A stretch of DNA of 38,825 nucleotides from Allomuricauda sp. TMED12 (GCA_002167435.2 NHBR02000031.1:1-38825); one strand, 5' to 3'; shown: positions 1 through 8,838, numbered from the stretch's first letter. Notes: generated by a model from the letters alone, not told the origin. Numbers and translations: made by a program.

Positions 1-1
1 C

Positions 2-439
2 TTGCTGGAATCGGCCATTCTAGAGAATACGGATACCAAGTCAGCCGTCGAGGGACTCAGGGAACAACGGCACGGCACGGTCGGAAAAGTTGGAAAAAGT
101 ACGGTCCGGAAAAACGAAAGAAACGATGATTACGTTAAAGATGGTAACACCCATGGGGCCACGGGACGTACATTTCCCTTGGCAAAGTTAAGCCGTAGGG
201 AACAAAAGAAGGTAATGGATTTCGAGACGTTGCTGGAGCAAGACAATTATACCGACAAAAAGGAGCAATTTATCTTTAGATTGAGCAAGACCTGTTTCGA
301 GGACTATGAGCGACTGGCCAGCGCATGCAGCTACAAGTTGGAAAAAAAGGTCTCGCGCAACGATATCATGCGAAAGGCCTTGGAGCTTTACCACCAAGAA
401 AACATTCGGGAACTTCAACGAATTATCGACAAGATTTGA
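2..439 (+). CDS. Putative ribbon-helix-helix-like transfer accessory protein (5' end may be outside window)
   Basis: The reading frame is open from the left edge. The first possible start is a TTG at position 2, so the real start may lie outside the window. The product has a charged, low-complexity N-terminal part (residues 1-60, rich in K, R, N and G). The more ordered C-terminal half (residues 85-145) contains an 'FIFRLSKTCFEDYERLA' stretch and 'SRNDIMRKALELY', which resembles a strand-helix-helix DNA-binding fold. Position just ahead of the tra genes fits the small DNA-binding proteins that precede traE in Bacteroidota conjugative transposons (TraA-TraD region, often DUF3408). I do not recognise a specific family. 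The stop overlaps the next gene's TTG start by 3 bases within the tetramer TTGA. Gene reality is well supported by this coupling; the function is inference. Confidence 0.6.
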   Translation: MLESAILENTDTKSAVEGLREQRHGTVGKVGKSTVRKNERNDDYVKDGNTHGATGRTFPLAKLSRREQKKVMDFETLLEQDNYTDKKEQFIFRLSKTCFEDYERLASACSYKLEKKVSRNDIMRKALELYHQENIRELQRIIDKI

Positions 440-792
440 ATTGGCAGTGGGAACATATCGTCTATGCCGTCATCGGTATCCTGTGCCTGTTGTGGTACCT
501 ATGGGTCTTTGTCATACTTAAAAAATCCAAAAACAAAAAAAATGTTCAGGAAAATGATTCATATATGCAAAAATCACATATATTTGTAAAAAATACATCT
601 TCAAAGGATAAAGATATGGACCAGTTACTCAACCGTGTCGATGAGAATGAAACCAGCTCCGAGCTGTTGGATATTTTCAATGCGTCCGATAAAGATGTTC
701 AGAATGAATCCTTAATTCCAGAACATGAAAAATTCAAGATTATCAAAAATTCCGAGTCCCCTCCGGAACCGGAGGTGGACGACTCCGATTAA
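436..792 (+). CDS. Small single-pass membrane protein of the tra operon, function unknown
   Basis: This frame is open from further upstream, but the TTG at 436 is the best start because it overlaps the stop of the previous gene (TTGA), the same arrangement as at traI/traJ. From there the product is 118 residues. One hydrophobic helix lies near residues 8-30 ('IVYAVIGILCLLWYLWVFVI'), followed by a Lys-rich stop-transfer segment and an acidic, probably disordered cytoplasmic tail. This suggests an inner-membrane protein with N-out or N-in topology undecided. No family was recognised. Its place directly ahead of traE makes a role in the transfer apparatus likely. An ATG start further inside would remove the membrane helix, so the TTG start is preferred. 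Confidence 0.55.
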   Translation: MNWQWEHIVYAVIGILCLLWYLWVFVILKKSKNKKNVQENDSYMQKSHIFVKNTSSKDKDMDQLLNRVDENETSSELLDIFNASDKDVQNESLIPEHEKFKIIKNSESPPEPEVDDSD

Positions 793-1081
793 CGTCTTCC
801 TGACCCTACTCCTTATTGTTGCTTTCCATTCGGCCGGCTTTGCCCAGATCGATGAACTGGTCGATCAGGTCAACGAAGCGGAACAGGGTACGGCACAGAT
901 AGGGAACAGTATTTTCCGCATCATCAAGATTGCCGCAGGCGTACTTCTGGCCATCGCGGCACTGGCCTTTCTCATCATCAGGGAACAGAACCAGGACATG
1001 GCCCGTAAAGTGGGCAACGCCATTGTTGGGCTGGTCATTTTCTACGGCCTTATCGAGATCGGGGAAAACTTGGCCAACTGA
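725..1081 (+). CDS. traE: TraE-like conjugative transposon protein (DUF4134-type, VirB2-like)
   Basis: The 118-residue product has a long basic N-region (residues 1-24), a signal-peptide hydrophobic core and an Ala-Gln cleavage site ('SAGFAQ', about residue 41). Two hydrophobic helices follow, 'IIKIAAGVLLAIAALAFLII' and 'VGNAIVGLVIFYGLIEI'. A signal peptide plus two helices in about 100 residues is the layout of the TraE/DUF4134 family, which by position and topology corresponds to VirB2-type pilin subunits. The ATG at 725 overlaps the previous gene by 68 bases. No later ATG, GTG or TTG in frame keeps the signal peptide, so this start is retained. It is followed by traF after only two bases. 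The family call rests on size, topology and gene order. Confidence 0.72.
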   Translation: MKNSRLSKIPSPLRNRRWTTPINVFLTLLLIVAFHSAGFAQIDELVDQVNEAEQGTAQIGNSIFRIIKIAAGVLLAIAALAFLIIREQNQDMARKVGNAIVGLVIFYGLIEIGENLAN

Positions 1082-1083
1082 TC

Positions 1084-1407
1084 ATGGAAAACAAGATGGT
1101 CAAAATTCCAAAGGCCCTGCAAAAGGACGTTTCCTTCCTTGGGCTTCGCGCCAAATATGTGGATCAAGCCTTTAAGGGCTCGTTCCTGTCCCTGATGGTT
1201 GGACTGTTCCTCAGTACGGTCATCCCGACCTTTCTTAGCCTTTTGCTTTCCTTCTGTACCGCGGCCCTCTATATCGCACTCATGCTTTTCTATTCAAAGG
1301 CGTACGGGGAAAATGGCTTTATCAAGTCCCAAGCGGACAGAAAGGGGCCGGATACCATTAAGGGCCATGTCAACAAAAAAATGTTGGTGCTATGGAAAAA
1401 AGATTGA
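1084..1407 (+). CDS. traF: TraF-like conjugative transposon protein (DUF4133-type, VirB3-like)
   Basis: The 107-residue product has a cytoplasmic N-terminus and then a closely spaced pair of hydrophobic helices (about residues 32-75, 'FLSLMVGLFLSTVIPTFLSL' onward). The basic C-terminal tail has 'GPDTIKGHV'. The size, the hairpin membrane topology and the place between TraE and the TraG ATPase match the DUF4133/TraF family, which is equivalent to VirB3 and docks with the VirB4 ATPase at the inner membrane. The C-terminus overlaps the start of traG by 16 bases, suggesting coupled translation of the two partners. No oddity was seen. Confidence 0.78.
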   Translation: MENKMVKIPKALQKDVSFLGLRAKYVDQAFKGSFLSLMVGLFLSTVIPTFLSLLLSFCTAALYIALMLFYSKAYGENGFIKSQADRKGPDTIKGHVNKKMLVLWKKD

Positions 1408-3998
1408 ATCTTATGGATGCCTTTCCCATTTATGGTTATGAGGCACCGATCTTGGTATCAAAGGAACGAGGTTGCCTGAGCATTCCGCTGCAATTGGAAC
1501 TTCCCGAGATCTACACTTTGGATAGTAAGGACTATCTGAACCTGAACCGGATGGTCTCGGGTATCATGGAAATCCTGGGCGAGAACTGTCTTTTGCACAA
1601 ACAGGACCTCTTCTTCGGGGAAACCTATTCAATGGACCGACAACGGTTGGAACGGGATTTTTTCGAGACCGAGGACGAGCTCTATTTCAAGGACAGGCCT
1701 TTTTTGGAGCACCGGTGCTATCTGGCCATCCATAAAGTGCCGAAAAACTATATCGGGCGCACGCCTATCGGGGCCAATTCCTTCTTAAAAAAGGAGCGAC
1801 GGTTCTATGGCCAAAGCTATGTTCCCGAAGAATACCTCGATGGGGACACAATGGCGGATTTCGAGGCCAGGGTCGGTGCCGTCAACGATCTTATCAACGA
1901 TTCGGGTCTGATGACCTCGAAAATCCTTGATTCCGAGGGACTTTTCGGTCGAGCGGGCTATTACGATTGTTATCTGGAAGCGGGCTACGGGGAAGGTACG
2001 GGCAGGGATATCGACTTTTCCGAACACGGGCTGCGGGTCGGCGACAAACAAGGGCAATACTTCACTTTGGAAAATCTGGACCAGTTCTCCAAGGAGGATA
2101 TGGCCTTTCATGAGTATTTTGGAAAATATAGTGCCGGGGACAACCTGTTCCCTATAGGGAACCTGTTTTCCTTGGGTTTTCGGATTCCGCAGGAGCATAT
2201 TATCAACCAATATATCTATATCCCCGAAAAGGAGAAGGCCATGGCCAAACTTAGGTCGAAGGCGAAACGTCTGGACAAATATGCCCGAAACCGCAAGGGG
2301 GACAAGAACAGCACCTACCGGGACCAAATCTATGATTTCCAGCAGCATATCCTGAACGAGCATAAGGAACTGGTCTATTATCACTTGAACGTATTGGGCC
2401 TTTCCAATTCCAAAAAGTCCTTTAGGTCGATGTGCAATTCCGTCCGGTCGGCTTTTCGGAAGTTGGGCATCCATGCCACGGAAAATAACGTGGACCGAAA
2501 AAACCTCTTTTTCGGGGGTATCCTTGGCAACGGCATCGGACTGAGCATGGAACTCTTCAGTCCCTTTTCCTCGGAGATGGCGGCCAGCCTTTGGTATTTT
2601 GAAGGGGGCTATCGAAACAGGATGCACGGCCCCCACGGCCTACGCATGGTCGATAGGGCCACGGGTAAACCTTTATTGGTAAGTCTCTACCGTGATCCCG
2701 AGGCAAAGGACTGGATCTTTAACCGGGGCATGCTCATCGCCTCGGGATCCGGTGGCGGAAAGACCTTTTATGCCAATGCCTATCTGTTCTCCGAATATCG
2801 CGAGGGAGCGGAAATCCTCATTCTTGAGAACGGGAATTCCTATGACAAGTTGCTGGACCATCTGGACGGCGTCGTCATAGAGAACGACGACCAAAAGCCC
2901 TTTACGTTCAACCCCTTTATGCTGGATTCAGGGGATATGGTAGAAAAGGACGGCCAAAAGATGCTTACCGAGCACAAGCTGACCCAGCTTATCGCATTGG
3001 TTTATCTTCTATTGGGGCGAAAGGATACTACAACGGACGACGGTCATGACAGTGCCGTAATCCAGACCATTATCGAATTGTTGGTACAGGGATATTATAG
3101 GGACCAGTTCCTTAAGGATAATCCCGATAACTCCTTCAATTCTTTTTATGGGTATTCGGAAAGGCATTTGGAGCGGCTTATGGATTCCAAGGGCATACGA
3201 AAGGAAGTCTTCGACCCCAATCTGTTTTTACTGCTCTTGGGCAAATATGCCCAAGATGGCCCCAGGGCATACCTGTTGAACAGCAGGGACAAAAGGATAG
3301 CCCAATTGGGTCGTGAAAGGTTGGTATACTTCAAACTTGAAAACCTGATCGAAAACGAGCAGCTCTTTCCGATCCTGGCGTTCCTGATGATCGATGTGTT
3401 CGACAAAAAACTGAAGGATCCCAAAAAACTTTCCCTAAACAAAATATTGGTCGTTGACGAGGCGTGGAACCTGTTCGACAATCCGATTATGGCCAATTAT
3501 TTTGACGCCAAGTCCAGAATGGCCCGGAAATATGGGGGCCAACCCATTTTTATCTCACAGAAGGTAAGCGACTTTGTCAAATCCAAGTACATCGGCAATA
3601 CCATCGTGGTCAACAGCCATATCAAAGTGTTGCTGGACCTCGGCGAATTCGGCAATTCCTTTGGGGAGATCCAACGGTTATTGGGCCTGAACGAGAAACA
3701 GAAGCAACTGATCCTTTCCATCAACAAAGATTTGCCCATGGGCCGAAAGCTAAGGGAAATGGCCATTTGTTGGAAGGACCGCGTCAAGGTGTTCGGATTG
3801 GAGACCTCGTTGCCGACCAAATGCCTGTTCGAGACCAACCCCAACGAAAAAGCAAAGATCAACCGTCTCCACGAAAAACACGGTCGTGTTTGGCAAAGAA
3901 CGGCCAACGCCTACAAACAGCTGCAGAACGAACTGGCGGAATCCGGTTTTGGGAATTTGAGCGGCAGCGACATTAACCCTAAAAATAGAAAACGATGA
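1392..3998 (+). CDS. traG: TraG-family conjugation ATPase (VirB4 homologue)
   Basis: This 868-residue protein is the energising ATPase of the type IV mating-pair-formation machine at the inner membrane. The Walker A motif is at residues 452-458 (GSGGGKT) and the Walker B motif is around D689-E690 in 'ILVVDEAWNLF'. Further 'ISQKVSDF' and 'LLDLGEF' segments follow in the usual place of VirB4 C-terminal ATPase domains. The N-terminal 400 residues are the typical divergent VirB4 docking half. Length is within the usual 800-870 residues for Bacteroidota TraG. The ATG at 1392 lies inside the end of traF, and the stop overlaps traI (ATGA at 3995-3998). All key motifs are intact, so the gene looks functional. 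TraG here means the Bacteroides nomenclature, not the F-plasmid TraG. Confidence 0.95.
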   Translation: MEKRLNLMDAFPIYGYEAPILVSKERGCLSIPLQLELPEIYTLDSKDYLNLNRMVSGIMEILGENCLLHKQDLFFGETYSMDRQRLERDFFETEDELYFKDRPFLEHRCYLAIHKVPKNYIGRTPIGANSFLKKERRFYGQSYVPEEYLDGDTMADFEARVGAVNDLINDSGLMTSKILDSEGLFGRAGYYDCYLEAGYGEGTGRDIDFSEHGLRVGDKQGQYFTLENLDQFSKEDMAFHEYFGKYSAGDNLFPIGNLFSLGFRIPQEHIINQYIYIPEKEKAMAKLRSKAKRLDKYARNRKGDKNSTYRDQIYDFQQHILNEHKELVYYHLNVLGLSNSKKSFRSMCNSVRSAFRKLGIHATENNVDRKNLFFGGILGNGIGLSMELFSPFSSEMAASLWYFEGGYRNRMHGPHGLRMVDRATGKPLLVSLYRDPEAKDWIFNRGMLIASGSGGGKTFYANAYLFSEYREGAEILILENGNSYDKLLDHLDGVVIENDDQKPFTFNPFMLDSGDMVEKDGQKMLTEHKLTQLIALVYLLLGRKDTTTDDGHDSAVIQTIIELLVQGYYRDQFLKDNPDNSFNSFYGYSERHLERLMDSKGIRKEVFDPNLFLLLLGKYAQDGPRAYLLNSRDKRIAQLGRERLVYFKLENLIENEQLFPILAFLMIDVFDKKLKDPKKLSLNKILVVDEAWNLFDNPIMANYFDAKSRMARKYGGQPIFISQKVSDFVKSKYIGNTIVVNSHIKVLLDLGEFGNSFGEIQRLLGLNEKQKQLILSINKDLPMGRKLREMAICWKDRVKVFGLETSLPTKCLFETNPNEKAKINRLHEKHGRVWQRTANAYKQLQNELAESGFGNLSGSDINPKNRKR

Positions 3999-4624
3999 AG
4001 TACTTAAAACCAAAACTTGTATGCCTAAGAATTTTAATCGGGCTACTCCCTTATTTCGGGGCCGCCCAGATTCCGGTGACCGATGTAGCGGCCAACGCCC
4101 AACTGGTCATCCTCAATCAAAATGTGGCCACGCTGAATTCGCAACTGGTCACCTTGAACTCGACCATGGGCAAGCTTTTGGCACAAATGGAACGGAACGT
4201 TACCGCCAATTCCAGTGCCTCCAAAATCCTTAGCCAAGACCTTACGGCAAAAAGGACTCCTGCCAGCTATGTCATGGGAAGTCCCGAAATGACCGAACTC
4301 TATGACCTGAAGGACAAAATTGTGGAAGCCTATAAGGGCACGCAGAAAAACCTGCGTTCGTTCGCCAATCTGGAAAAGGTGGAAAAGGAAAGGGCGACCG
4401 AAGCGTTGGCCGATGCCCTCGTGCAGGTTACGTCTTTGGTCTCACAAGGATCGCATATCGCCTCCACGGGCGAGATCATCGAATCGGCCGATAGACTTTC
4501 TGCCTTACGGTCGATCTTGGACAGAATGGACAGCGTGCTGGAAACCATCATAAAGGTCAACACCTCCCTTTTACAGAAAAACGAACACCGAAAAGCGGTC
4601 TATTCCTTGATCAAGACCAATTGA
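3995..4624 (+). CDS. traI: TraI-like conjugative transposon periplasmic protein (DUF4141-type, VirB5-like)
   Basis: The 209-residue product has a signal peptide ending near residue 25 ('YFGAAQ') and a mostly alpha-helical, coiled-coil-prone mature part with heptad-like 'QNVATLNSQLVTLNS' repeats. A periplasmic coiled-coil protein between the VirB4-type ATPase and the polytopic TraJ corresponds to the DUF4141/TraI family of Bacteroidota conjugative transposons, positioned like VirB5 in other type IV systems. The start overlaps the traG stop (ATGA), and the stop overlaps the traJ TTG start (TTGA). This TraI has nothing to do with the F-plasmid relaxase of the same name. The family assignment rests on topology and gene order. 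Confidence 0.75.
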   Translation: MKYLKPKLVCLRILIGLLPYFGAAQIPVTDVAANAQLVILNQNVATLNSQLVTLNSTMGKLLAQMERNVTANSSASKILSQDLTAKRTPASYVMGSPEMTELYDLKDKIVEAYKGTQKNLRSFANLEKVEKERATEALADALVQVTSLVSQGSHIASTGEIIESADRLSALRSILDRMDSVLETIIKVNTSLLQKNEHRKAVYSLIKTN

Positions 4625-5538
4625 TGTACGTTATGCAATCGGATACAGGTTTTAGGGTAACGGTCAACACGATATTCGACCAATATATCGATGATGCCTT
4701 TGCGAATTTGGGGCCCACCTTGGGCATTGGTTTTCAAATGGCAAAGATCGGGTTGGGCATTTTCGCCATCATGCATTTTGTGGGCAATGATCGCGCCGAT
4801 GTGTTCAAGGCCCTAAAGTGGTTTCCGTTGATGTTCATCCTTTTCAACTACTCGGAGTTTGCACACGCCATCTTTGAATTTTACAACAACCTTGGTTCCT
4901 CGTTTGTCAGCACCCAAAAGAACTGGGATACCATCGGGCAAAAGGTGGCCTTGGCGCAAATCGACGTGGCGGCCAATAATGCAGTGGAATGGAACATGTT
5001 CAGTTTGGATATCGATGCGTTGCAATCCTTTGCACTTACCGGTTTGGCAGGTTCCATAACGGCCTTTGCCCATATCATCTCCACGTTGATTTTCGTGGGC
5101 ATCAAGGCATTGGCCACCATCTACCTGTTCATCCTTATCATTTTCGGGCCGATCAATATCGGGCTTTCGTTCATTCCCGCCATTTCCGGCCTTTGGAAAG
5201 CCTGGTTGCAAAAGTTCATGAGCCTCTGCCTATGGCTTCCCATGTTATATGTAGTGGATATGTTCATGGTCAACCTTGTCGACGCACTCGTGGACCATTT
5301 GTTGCGTAACAGCGCCTACGACCTCGGGTTGATACTGAGTTCCTCACTCCTGATTCTAATGACTTCCTTCTTCTATATCAAGGCCCCTACACTGGCCAAC
5401 TTTGTAGTGCAAGGACTCAACATATCGGGCGGCGGGATCGTCTCCAAGCCCAAGCATTACGGCAAAAAAGCAATACAAACGGTCATCGATGCAAAGAGCG
5501 GCGGGGCCACAAAAGCGGTTAGGACACTTACACAATAA
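4621..5538 (+). CDS. traJ: TraJ, polytopic inner-membrane conjugation protein (TrbL/VirB6 type)
   Basis: The product is about 305 residues from the TTG at 4621, or 304 from the adjacent ATG at 4624. It has several long hydrophobic helices, including 'IGLGIFAIMHFVG', 'TAFAHIISTLIFVGIKALAT' and 'LILSSSLLILMTSFFYIKA'. The central 'FGPINIGLSFIP' loop with Pro and Gly is typical of TrbL/VirB6-like channel proteins and of Bacteroides TraJ. The C-terminus is Gly- and Lys-rich and presumably cytoplasmic. The TTG overlaps the traI stop in the tetramer TTGA, repeating the arrangement seen at position 436. This argues for TTG-initiated coupling, although the ATG directly after is an equally good start. 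Confidence 0.85.
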   Translation: MMYVMQSDTGFRVTVNTIFDQYIDDAFANLGPTLGIGFQMAKIGLGIFAIMHFVGNDRADVFKALKWFPLMFILFNYSEFAHAIFEFYNNLGSSFVSTQKNWDTIGQKVALAQIDVAANNAVEWNMFSLDIDALQSFALTGLAGSITAFAHIISTLIFVGIKALATIYLFILIIFGPINIGLSFIPAISGLWKAWLQKFMSLCLWLPMLYVVDMFMVNLVDALVDHLLRNSAYDLGLILSSSLLILMTSFFYIKAPTLANFVVQGLNISGGGIVSKPKHYGKKAIQTVIDAKSGGATKAVRTLTQ

Positions 5539-5545
5539 CAAGGTT

Positions 5546-6172
5546 ATGAAGGGAAAATACGAGATATTCAATGATATCGCCCAAAGTAGAAGGCACAACA
5601 ACAGGCTCGTCTATAGCTGCTTGGTCTTGATGATAGCGGTCTTCGCGATCGCTATCTATTTCGTAGTATCGGCCCATGAGCGTGCCAACAATAACGCCTA
5701 TGTGCTGCATGGTGGGCAACGCCTCCCCATGGTACCGATCAGGGATGCCAAGGAAAACCTCGAAATCCTTTGCGAAGGTCATGTCCAAAACTTTCATGAG
5801 CTGTTTTTTTCCTTGGAACCCGATCTGAACCTGATCAAAAGAAACATAGAGGAAAAAGCCTTGTTCATGGTCGATTGGTCAGGCAACCGTTTATATGCCC
5901 GTTTGGTCGAAAAAAAATACTTCCATGATGTGGTAATGCGTGACTATCACTACTTTGTGGAACTTGATTCGATTCAAATCGACTATGCAACCTATCCGTT
6001 TCCGTTTACTTTTTACGGCAAACAGGCCATAGAAAAAGGCAAATCCACAACGTATAGGAACTTGGTCACTAAGGGGCACCTGAAAAAAGCGGGCATTACC
6101 CCGAACAACCTGAACGGAATCAAGATTATCGACTTTGAGGTCGTGGACAATTCCGATCTCGAGCGTAGGTAA
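5546..6172 (+). CDS. traK: TraK conjugative transposon protein (VirB8-like position)
   Basis: The product is 208 residues from the ATG at 5546. The frame stays open upstream into traJ, but 5546 leaves a normal 7-base gap and gives the expected short cytoplasmic N-terminus. There is one membrane helix at about residues 23-44 ('LVYSCLVLMIAVFAIAIYFV'), then a periplasmic domain of about 160 residues. A bitopic protein with a NTF2-like-sized periplasmic domain in this place is TraK, the Bacteroidota counterpart of VirB8. It is separated from traM by one base. The periplasmic domain carries the conserved-looking 'HELFFSLEPDLNLIKRNIE' segment. No anomaly was seen. Confidence 0.85.
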   Translation: MKGKYEIFNDIAQSRRHNNRLVYSCLVLMIAVFAIAIYFVVSAHERANNNAYVLHGGQRLPMVPIRDAKENLEILCEGHVQNFHELFFSLEPDLNLIKRNIEEKALFMVDWSGNRLYARLVEKKYFHDVVMRDYHYFVELDSIQIDYATYPFPFTFYGKQAIEKGKSTTYRNLVTKGHLKKAGITPNNLNGIKIIDFEVVDNSDLERR

Positions 6173-6173
6173 C

Positions 6174-7205
6174 ATGAAATTCAGTGGCAACATAAAGCGT
6201 TTGAAGCGATGGGTCGTAAGGCACAGAAATTTTGCTATGGCCCTACCTTTTATTCTGGTACTGACCAGTTTTTTTGTCATTGAGAACGTCAAGGATTTCC
6301 AAATGGGGTTCGGCAACACTACCGATCCCACGAATGGCTTCAATCCAGAACTTCCCGGCAAGGTTCCGACCTTGGAATCCGAAGCTATCGCCGAGCCTTG
6401 GAAATTAAAGGACTCAACAGAAAAGAAAAAGGCAGGGAAATCTTCGTCCTTACCGGACATGACCCAAATGAATGATTCGCAAAACGATTCGCTCCAAAGA
6501 ATCTTGAAGCGATTGGAAGGGCTATCCTTGGATACTAAACCACAGAAAGTGGTGCAGGCCAACCTTCCAGATAGGAAGAAAACCGCAGAAAGGGAAAAGA
6601 AGAGCGCGATGACCGCTGAAGAGCAGAAGCAAAAATTCGTGGAGAACCGCTTGGCCTACCGTGAAATGCTGCTGGAGGGAAAAAGGAAAATAGTCGGGGA
6701 ATCCTTGAGCGGAAACCGCAAGCCTCAACGGGAACGGATGCCCGTTACCAAAAAGCCGATTTTCTTTAGGGCAACGGTATATGGCGACCAGTTCATCTTG
6801 CCCAATGAGAACGTAAGGCTTCTACTCATGGAAGATATGGTCCTTAGCGAAAAACGATTTCCGAAGAATACCTTCATCTACGCTATGGCTTCGATACAGG
6901 GAAACAGGGTGTATTTGGATATAGACAATATCGAGCACCATCCGGTCGATATCTCCGTCAGGGACTTCAACGATGGCAGGGAAGGAATCTACAACAAAAG
7001 GGCCGGGGAACTCTGGAGGGAGTACAAGGCCGAAATGGGAGGCGATGCACTGCGAGGGGCCACCGACGAAATCACCAGCGGCGCACCGAATGTTTTAAAA
7101 GGCATCGCCCAAGGGTTGGGGACTTTCCTTCGAAAAAAAAGGTTACGGGAAAAAGAAAAAATCCTATTGATGGATGATTATGAACTCTTATTGGCAACAC
7201 AATGA
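6174..7205 (+). CDS. traM: TraM conjugative transposon protein (VirB10-like)
   Basis: The product is 343 residues from the ATG at 6174, one base after traK. An in-frame ATG at 6135 lies inside traK and is less likely. The order is a short basic cytoplasmic N-terminus, a membrane helix at about residues 20-37 ('MALPFILVLTSFFVIENV') and a long charged linker (residues 60-185). The C-terminal beta-rich domain begins 'FFRATVYGDQFILPNENVRL'. This layout is that of TraM (VirB10-type) proteins, which span the periplasm and link the inner- and outer-membrane parts of the channel. The stop overlaps the traN ATG (ATGA, 7202-7205). The C-terminal domain is complete. Confidence 0.86.
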   Translation: MKFSGNIKRLKRWVVRHRNFAMALPFILVLTSFFVIENVKDFQMGFGNTTDPTNGFNPELPGKVPTLESEAIAEPWKLKDSTEKKKAGKSSSLPDMTQMNDSQNDSLQRILKRLEGLSLDTKPQKVVQANLPDRKKTAEREKKSAMTAEEQKQKFVENRLAYREMLLEGKRKIVGESLSGNRKPQRERMPVTKKPIFFRATVYGDQFILPNENVRLLLMEDMVLSEKRFPKNTFIYAMASIQGNRVYLDIDNIEHHPVDISVRDFNDGREGIYNKRAGELWREYKAEMGGDALRGATDEITSGAPNVLKGIAQGLGTFLRKKRLREKEKILLMDDYELLLATQ

Positions 7206-8185
7206 AAATAAAAGCTGTACTTACAATAATTGGGCTATCGGGTTCCCTATCGGTTATGGCGAAAATGGACACCATTCCGGTTTCAAGGAACTATAAGACC
7301 ATTCTGGTACTGCCCGCCCCTTATGATTTTTCCATCAATGGGAAGGAGCTGAATTTTTTGGAGTCCTTCCCGACGAAAAGTGCTTCCGCAACCTCAGAGC
7401 GTATCGTTTTGCTTATCTATAACGATGTGGCGCCCGACACCTCCGATTTTACGAACTATACCATTTATACCCGTGACGGTCGTGCCTATGATTTTATCCT
7501 GCAACTTGTGGACATCCCCGCCAAGAAGCGATGGACCATAACCACCGACATGGTCGATAACCTCGTAGAGCTATCCCATAAAAAAAGTGCTACTGAATTG
7601 GATGAATCCGACTTTGCCTCACATCCTGACATAAAGGACACTTTAGCAACTACCAAAACAGTTGGGGAAAAATTGGAGATTAAGCTCGAAAAGGAAATCG
7701 ATGGGGAACCCTTGCCGCTTACCCAGGAATTGTATGTCTTGGATAGAATGGAATATATACGGCGGAGATGTTATTACAACCAGTTCAACAAGGGCAAGAT
7801 CATCCGATATTTTTCCAAATACGATGATGTATTTCTCTGGCTGGAGAACGTGTACTATGAGAATAACGAAATATACCTACAGTTTCGCTTGGAGAACAAG
7901 GAACATATAGACTATGACGTCAATTTTATAAAGTTCAGCATCGCCACCAACTACAAGAATAGTTCGAGCAATGTCAAGACGGAACACAAACCCTTGTTCA
8001 GGTACAAAGTTCCCAAAAAAGTCGAGGGGAATTCCGAGAACTATTTCATGGTGGTCTTCGATAAGTTTACCCTTGACCGGAGAAAGTCCCTCATGGTGAA
8101 TCTAGATGAGGAAAAGGGCAATCGAAACCTATCCTTGGATATAGACCAACTTGTCATCAATAACCCATCAAGATTTAAATTATGA
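7202..8185 (+). CDS. traN: TraN conjugative transposon protein (DUF4138, VirB9-like)
   Basis: The 327-residue product has a signal peptide (about residues 1-20, 'LSGSLSVMA') and an all-beta mature region. The early motif 'KTILVLPAPYDFSING' fits the DUF4138/TraN family, which by position equals VirB9. VirB9-type proteins sit in the periplasm and outer-membrane complex with the VirB10-like TraM, and the ATGA overlap with traM agrees with a stoichiometric partnership. The C-terminal half carries 'LWLENVYYENNEIYLQFRLE', typical of the second beta domain. This is the last of the tightly coupled genes; a 90-base gap follows. Confidence 0.87.
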   Translation: MKIKAVLTIIGLSGSLSVMAKMDTIPVSRNYKTILVLPAPYDFSINGKELNFLESFPTKSASATSERIVLLIYNDVAPDTSDFTNYTIYTRDGRAYDFILQLVDIPAKKRWTITTDMVDNLVELSHKKSATELDESDFASHPDIKDTLATTKTVGEKLEIKLEKEIDGEPLPLTQELYVLDRMEYIRRRCYYNQFNKGKIIRYFSKYDDVFLWLENVYYENNEIYLQFRLENKEHIDYDVNFIKFSIATNYKNSSSNVKTEHKPLFRYKVPKKVEGNSENYFMVVFDKFTLDRRKSLMVNLDEEKGNRNLSLDIDQLVINNPSRFKL

Positions 8186-8194
8186 AAGGCCATA

Positions 8195-8275
8195 ATGCGC
8201 ATTTATAAGATAATGACCAACTCCAATAGATATAATAAAAAAACTGTCATCACTGGTTGGCTAAATTTTAAATAG
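8195..8275 (+). CDS. Possible 26-residue leader ORF before traO
   Basis: A small frame starts with ATG at 8195 and ends with TAG at 8273-8275, directly abutting the traO ATG at 8276. The predicted peptide is basic and hydrophilic, with no helix or motif. The head-to-tail contact is what a translational coupler or leader peptide would look like. A chance frame of this size is common, however, and codon use gives no support. Listed as a candidate only. Confidence 0.2.
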   Translation: MRIYKIMTNSNRYNKKTVITGWLNFK

Positions 8276-8827
8276 ATGAGAACAAAGTTATTTTTCATTA
8301 CGGTACTGTTTTGTCTTGCGGGTTCAGCCGTTTCAGGCCAAATGCGGGGCAACCTTGCTTCTTCGGTCGGCGTGAGCGGTGGCTATGTCGAGGATGGTTA
8401 TGGTATTATGGGAACGTTCAATTTTCATCCCAATCGGTTCCAATATTTTCAGATAAGTGTTTTGGCCGCAATTGCCGAGGACAAGGGTGCCCAAAATATT
8501 CCGTACAATATTTTCACTATCCAGCCGGGGCTGTATTATCGTGTATTTATGGCCCCTCGAAGAAAAAATTTTAGTCTCTTCCTCGGTGGAGGTGGGCTGT
8601 TCGGATACGAGGTCATCAACAACGGGAGCAATGAACTGCCCACCGGTGCGCTTATCAATGGCAAAAGCCAATTTATTTACGGCCTATATCTCGGTGCTGA
8701 AATGGAAATAGGCTTGAGCAATGATTTTTCGCTATTGGTCAAGGCCAACGAATACTACCATGTCAATTCGGACGTGGGAAATTTTTATCCGTATGTCGGC
8801 GTCGGCCTACGGTATTTTTTGTTTTAA
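8276..8827 (+). CDS. traO: TraO-like outer-membrane beta-barrel protein
   Basis: The 183-residue product has a clear signal peptide (residues 1-21, 'GSAVSGQ') and alternating hydrophobic/polar strands. It ends in 'YPYVGVGLRYFLF', an aromatic C-terminal signature for outer-membrane barrel insertion. Glycine-rich turns ('LFLGGGGLFGYE') fit an eight-strand-type small barrel. Size and place after traN match the TraO family of Bacteroidota conjugative transposons, an outer-membrane component of the transfer machine with no close counterpart in proteobacterial systems. It is followed after 11 bases by the large TraQ-like gene. The start is the first ATG after the traN gap. Confidence 0.82.
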   Translation: MRTKLFFITVLFCLAGSAVSGQMRGNLASSVGVSGGYVEDGYGIMGTFNFHPNRFQYFQISVLAAIAEDKGAQNIPYNIFTIQPGLYYRVFMAPRRKNFSLFLGGGGLFGYEVINNGSNELPTGALINGKSQFIYGLYLGAEMEIGLSNDFSLLVKANEYYHVNSDVGNFYPYVGVGLRYFLF

Positions 8828-8838
8828 AAAGCGACGTT

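Noticed and set aside
1785..2636. 283-codon - strand frame inside traG
   Set aside because: It is antisense to a gene with intact Walker motifs, and its product has no recognisable domain; it mirrors the codon pattern of traG.
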